From contig NC_031781.1 of the NCBI RefSeq assembly GCF_001522545.3, forward strand, positions 11,227,487 through 11,291,486: DNA of 64,000 nucleotides, written 5' to 3'. The position numbers were made by a program, and so were the translations under genes. A model generated the notes under the pieces. It saw only the letters and a list, made by a program, of their open reading frames with translations, searched no databases and had not been told where the DNA came from. The first letter of the stretch is position 1. Every line of letters starts with the position of its first letter. The DNA comes from Parus major (lineage: Eukaryota > Chordata > Aves > Passeriformes > Paridae). Shown here piece by piece: positions 58,621 through 64,000 of the stretch.

Positions 58621-61600
58621 CTTTGAAGATTTTGTGCCATGATCAGCTGGTGCAAGTTCAGGTACATGAACTTGAAGTCATTAGCCAAGATCATGAAATT
58701 AAGATGAAATTTAGTAGAGAAATAGTTAAGCTGGTGCTAGAATACTGCCTTGCATAACACACATAAGATGTGAAGGGAACTCTGAAATTTAATGCTTTGT
58801 GGTGTGCATCATTGGAACGCAGCTCTTTCCCATACTGTGTTGCTTCAGATGTTTAAGATATGGTTAAGGCTTTCTGAAAGCCCCTACAGAGAAGCCCTGA
58901 TGTAACTGTGTACACTCACTGTATTCAGATGAGCATTCCTGCATTCTGGTTGACCGCAGCAGAAGTCTGTAAATCTTTTTCATCCTTTTTTAGAAACAGA
59001 ATGAAAAAAAATTCACAATGGCAATATGATTATAATTCCTCTGAGAGTGAGCACAGACTCTCCTGGTAGGTTTCATTCTTAAATGAATGTAGGATATTCT
59101 CTGTCACAAGTTAACTGGCCTTGTTCAGAAAGCTTATTAGTGTTTGAAATAAATAATTGTTAGAAGTGGTGTTCTAATGGCACTTGTTTGCTGGTTTTCA
59201 TGCCATCCAAATGAGAGTACTTTAGCAATTCTACTTGTCCATCACTTTGTAAATTCACCTGGGAAACTGAGTGACTCAGTTTGGTAATGGCTCCAGATCA
59301 TGCTTCTACTTTTTATTTGCAGTTGTGCATTCCACCACTCCCTTGATGACTGCCAAGTTTCTGTATTTCCATAGATTACCTTGTTCCAGATGCCTTTGCA
59401 GACATGCAGAGCTCTTAAATTCCCTTCTGGTAGCTCTTAAAATCTGCTGCTTTGTGCAGGTGGAGCTCTCCCAGTTGGTTCTGTCTGAATGTATGCTCGT
59501 CCTTGCCTATGCAGAGGAGAATGTTGAGCTACCTGGGCTGCTCTTTTCTCCTGTGTGGCTGCATTCCTGCCTCTCCTCTCTTCCTCCTTCAGGTCCAGCC
59601 AGGGAGGAGCCCCATTGCTATCACCTCTGCAGCTGTGCAGTAAGAAAATGCTTCTATGTCCTATGGAAGAAAAGGCAGCTGAACATTTTCTATCACTTTG
59701 TCACATAAAATGTGCTGTTTCTGAGGCGGGAGAGAAGTTGTCTGGCAGCTGGAAGTTTCCTTGCTTAGGGCTAGAGGGATAGCAAACTACAGGAACGTGT
59801 TGGGGCACTACACAGCACAAAGCAAAGACCTCCAGCTTCGAGATCAAGTGCAGCAACCCCTGCTACTCACCTTGTCCAGACAGCCCTGTCTGCCTTAACC
59901 TGCAGGAGCGGCTCACAGGAAGTGCTGCACACAAAAGAGGTTATGAGGCCTTAGTTTAGGAGTAGAGAAATCTCTCTCTTCCTTGCCTTCCCTCTCGGCT
60001 GTGTCATTTTCTCCCCTTCCACAGCATCACGAGGCTTATGGAAAGGACCTGCTGGAGGAGGGCTGTCAGTCTGTTCAGCCTGAGCAACTTCTTGTATTTT
60101 GACCTCTTTTGTTTCATCATGTGGTGGTAGATATATGTGCTTAGTTGCATTTATGATAATATGAAAAATATCCTGAATGTATTACTATGTTCATAATTCA
60201 ACATTCAAAAAAGATGGAGGTAGCAGATAGCATTACAAAGATGTGTTACAGAACCACTCACTCAGCATTGCTTTCGTGTGAGCTCTATGTGAGCACTCTT
60301 GGCCAACTGTTTGATGTCAGTGCTCCTGTGTTACCACCCACAAGCAGTTAAGGTGGTTGATGATGTGCTGTGCTCTTCTCAAAGGGAGAAATTACTAATT
60401 TATGTCCAAGTCATCAGAAATAAATCAGGTTTAAGTGATTTTTGTCTTTTCAGTCACTGGTTGCAGGTGTTATACTGCTAATTTCTGGTCATCTGCATTT
60501 ACTTTGAAAATGTGTTCAACTGGATTATCTGCTTTTTATCTTGTTAGTAAAAAAAATGGGCTATTCAAAAAAGTGATTGTGGCTCTCAGCACCGTCTTGT
60601 CAAGCTTTGCATTTCTTGCCAGCAATTAGGAAGTAGATATTTGGGAGTTTCCCAAATTAAGCATAGCACCTAAGAGGATAAGCATTACACCTTTTTCTCT
60701 GTGATTGTAAGAGCAAGTCTGTGATTATATTGTTGTACAAAAAACTTAACAAAATAACTTAGAAAAATTTATATTCCTTAAATCTGGTTGGGCCAAAATA
60801 TTGTTGGCTGCTGTTTTATTCTGTAAATCTGACTACTGGGTGAACACCCACTGTACGTGGAGGATCCAACATGCACATCTGGGGCACGCTGAGTCAGTAG
60901 TACCTGCATTTTGGGATCAGTGCCTGTCTTACCAGTGCCAAAATACTGTATGTGAGATGCAGTTCATTCAGGAAAGTGAAACATGGTAAAGAAATCCCCT
61001 GGACATTGTTCAGCATCACTGAGTGGTTGGAAGCCCTGGAAGGGAAGCTAAAGGGTTTTAGCTGATGCTGCCTTTGGGCCTCATGATTCCTCTGCACCAC
61101 TGTCCCGCTGACTCAGTCTGCTCTTTAACTGTACTGGGAAAAGCACATCTGCCAGAAATATGTGAATTTGCTAGGGGTCCCAGAACCATCTTACATAACC
61201 AAGAGTGCAGCTGGGCACCAGGTCCTGAGCAAGTGCTACAGATCGTGATGTCTCCTAGAAAGATATCCCTAAGAAGGGGATGTGGTGGGACAGTGCACCA
61301 GGCTGAGCCTTGAAACCTACCAGCATGGAAATACTGACAAAATCCTGTAAAATTCACTGGATTTTAATGCATAACAGTGATTATGTAGCTCAGTAATCGA
61401 TCTGACTCTTGCCATGTGCGGCACGGGTTGCAGGTGTTTTTGTCACCTGGTTTCTCACTCGAGGCACATCAGACAGACCAGTGTTTGTGGAACGCAGCAC
61501 CAGAGTATTACACAAGCCAGGAGTAACTTCCTTACAATGCAGAGAAAAATGTATTTGCATGATCTCGAGCCCAGGTGCAAGGCTGCAAAACTTGCCAGTC

Positions 61601-63844
61601 ACAAACCACAAAGGCCAGGTTGGAGCTGGAATGGCACTCGCTGATGGTTAGGGCTGGGGGGGAAGGGTCAAAACGAGTCCTGTAATGGAAAGCAGGGCTG
61701 AACCTTCGCGTGGGAGCTGCGGCTCCATAATTGCCACACTGTGTGATGTTGCCATGGCTGCCCGGGCAGTCCCTGCGCGGTTTCCTGATGTGTGAGAGCA
61801 GGCCGAGGCTGCCGGCGAGCGCAGAGCTGCCCTACGTGTTTGGGGAGCTCAGGCGTGCGCTGGCAAGCCGCGCTGATGGGAGGATCCCCGTGTGGGAGAT
61901 CGGAGCCTTTGAGCTCAGTCTCTTCCCCATCTCTTCCCTCCCAACAGATCAGAGAACGAGCTGTGATTTTTGCAGGACTTCAAAACACCTTCTCTGTTTT
62001 GTTTTGGTTTTTTTTTTTCCTTTATTTTTACTTCTTTCTCTCAATTGTAAAGTCTTTCATTCTGCCTTAAGCCAGGGTCGTGTTCGGACCAGGTTGCAGT
62101 GTGAAACAGAGAGTCCTGAGGGCACGGAGGAAGGCCTGGGGGGGGGCTTGCCGGGCCTGGGGGGCTCTGGCATGTTTTGATCCGAGAGCTTTTGGCTGCC
62201 TTGCCATCTGCATAGCCTGTGAATAGTTTTCTCTGGCACAGACCTTGTTCCTTAGTGTTGCATCATCTCTGGGAGAAAGGCCAGGTCCGGAGCCCCAGCA
62301 CAAAGGCTTTCTGAAGCCGATGAAGCTTGTTCTGTGTGCGGAGCGTCTCTCTCCTTCCTGTCGTCCTTTCCATGGGATTCCTGAAGCGGCCTCCGTCCGA
62401 GAGCCCCCTCGTCAACAGCTGCTTTTTCTCTGCCGCTTCCTGCACACCTGGCTGATGCAACGTCTGCCTTGGAAGCGCTGCTGGAGTCTGCTGTGAAGCT
62501 GGGTTGTTTGCCCCGGCGGGGAGTGGCCGGGCAGCCAGCCCTGTCACGTGGGGGCCCTAAATAGATGTATAAAGGACGTACAGCGAGACCTCGAGGCACA
62601 GGCACAGAGTATTTAGTGGGATTATGCAGAAATCTTTTTTCCGATTCTAGGACTGGAGGTTGCAGTCCTACTCCTGGCAACTTGTTAGTGGTTAGCCTTC
62701 CGCTGGTTGTAAGTTTGGGATACTGCTCTGTGCCACTAAATTCTGCTGATTCCCCTTCTATATTCAGTGACTTCCCGTGACTCTGGACTGTCTGAATTCT
62801 CATGGGAATTGTAATTCTCTCGCTTTGGATTTGATCCTAGTTATTACCCTTTATTGCCGAGTTTCCCTCTGACCTTGCATGTGGTACAGGCTTTTCTTTC
62901 TGAAATACCTTCAAAATGCAATTTCAAGGTCTAAAGGTTTTTTTTCTCTTTGTGAGGGGGTTGTCTGACAAGCCTTTAAATTTAAGGTTTGTCTGCTTAG
63001 GAAAGTTTAATAGTTGCATGGATAAAACCCTTCATGTGAATACTATGGCACCCACAAGCAACAAAATTTAGAACAAGGAAACTCTTTGGTCTGCTAAGAT
63101 TGAACCAATGTTATTTACATTATTTAAATTAATCTTGAGTCTTACTTGGTCCATAGCCATTTTCTGGTGCAGGCAGCTCTCTTAAAACTTGGAAGCTTAG
63201 GGATATATATGGGCAAGGTGTAGTGGACTAAGCAGTGGTGTTTCCAATATTGCTGTTCCTAGTTATCAGCCCCATTGCAGAAATGTATTGCCCCTAGAAC
63301 AGTGTCTAAAAGAGAATATGTATTTTACCTGTTCCTGCTTTTAGTCCAGTGTTCTTGGCATCAACTGCAATTGATGAGACATGGCAGTGTTTCCTTCCTG
63401 CCACCTGTTTTGGCAAAGACTTAGAGGAGACAGTCGCAGCAGTAACATCAGCTGCCACAGCTGGATTCACTGGAGGTTGGTTGTCAAACTCTTAATCTCA
63501 GAGTATCTGTTCTGAACCTTTTTGTTTGCATTTTTGTGACATACAGACATTTGACTGTTTTCCTTCACCTCATGGGAAAAGAGAGCAGCAACCTCACAGT
63601 ATAGGACCAGCATAGCAATTAGGATATGTTCCCTGCACTGCAGAATAGTTTTGCCCCATGACTGTTACAAAATCAAAAGTTTGTGGAACTGGAAGAGAAA
63701 AGGGATATTTTTCTTTTTCCTGTTCCATGTACTTTAGTATCTTCAACTGTGGTGCCTTATGTGGTGCCTTACCTTTATGTGTAATCCTTTTTTCCTCTTG
63801 TATTACCATATATTTTCCAGACAATAGTAGAGAAGAGTATTTGC

Positions 63845-63895
63845 AAAAATAAAATATAATAAATATAATAAAATATATGAAATTAAAAAATATAA
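63845..63895. repeat. AT-rich simple sequence (AATAAAATAT-type)
   Basis: Imperfect repeats of AATAAAATAT and AAATATAAT, almost pure A/T over about 50 bases. Confidence 0.8.
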
Positions 63896-64000
63896 TTTTA
63901 AATGCTTCATTGTTAGAAAAATTTGCTACCTTCATCATTGGAATGCTGTGAGATAGAGCCACTATAAAGCAACATTTTTAGCAGAGAAAGGGGGATTTTT

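Larger units (their letters stand above)
45236..64000 (+). other. Probable long first intron of the third gene (continues past window)
   Basis: About 18.8 kb, AT-rich after 46 kb, with no exon supported by conserved motifs. It contains a 22-bp tandem duplication (47783-47826), T/G low-complexity sequence (54550-54590), a palindrome (57291-57313), an ancient CR1-like remnant (58165-58620), a GC-richer patch (about 61700-62620) and an AT-rich simple stretch (63845-63895). A second gene hidden here cannot be excluded by eye. Confidence 0.45.

Overview
The window is vertebrate nuclear DNA, most likely avian and probably from a songbird. Two multi-exon protein genes have compact introns, there are CR1 LINE remnants, and one block resembles a passerine endogenous-retrovirus LTR. 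All exon models were made by hand from splice signals, reading-phase continuity and remembered family sequences; no alignment was run.

Positions 1-30.9 kb (+ strand): the 3' three quarters of PLXNB1 (plexin-B1). The sema domain and the first half of PSI1 lie upstream of the window. Thirty-two coding exons (608-27091) join without a phase break into 1688 residues: end of PSI1, PSI2, a Ser/Thr/Pro-rich mucin-like exon, PSI3, the IPT repeats, a transmembrane helix, a split R-RasGAP domain holding the Rho-binding domain, and a C-terminal VTDL PDZ ligand. An apparently long 3' UTR ends near tandem AATAAA signals at 30.9 kb.

Positions 30.95-34.9 kb: intergenic DNA with a MEF2-like/TATA-like site.

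Positions 34.9-43.7 kb (+): an intact, unusually compact SRPK-family kinase (381 residues, 11 coding exons). Its spacer is almost absent, it has HAD in place of the HTD catalytic motif, and it contains what looks like a U12-type AT-AC intron. Mammals carry a head-to-tail PLXNB3-SRPK3 pair, so a PLXNB1-SRPK pair looks like the other half of a duplicated block, retained here. This is the most interesting signal in the window.

Positions 43.4-45.8 kb: a strong CpG island that swallows the last SRPK exon and holds the promoter and first exons of a third + strand gene that I cannot identify. Its first coding exon ends at 45235. The rest of the window (45.2-64 kb) appears to be its long first intron, with an ancient CR1-like remnant, a perfect 23-bp palindrome, a GC-richer patch near 62 kb and otherwise AT-rich unremarkable sequence.

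The plexin transduces semaphorin signals to small GTPases at the membrane and the kinase is expected to phosphorylate SR splicing factors. Nothing in the sequence links the two functionally; their adjacency looks historical.
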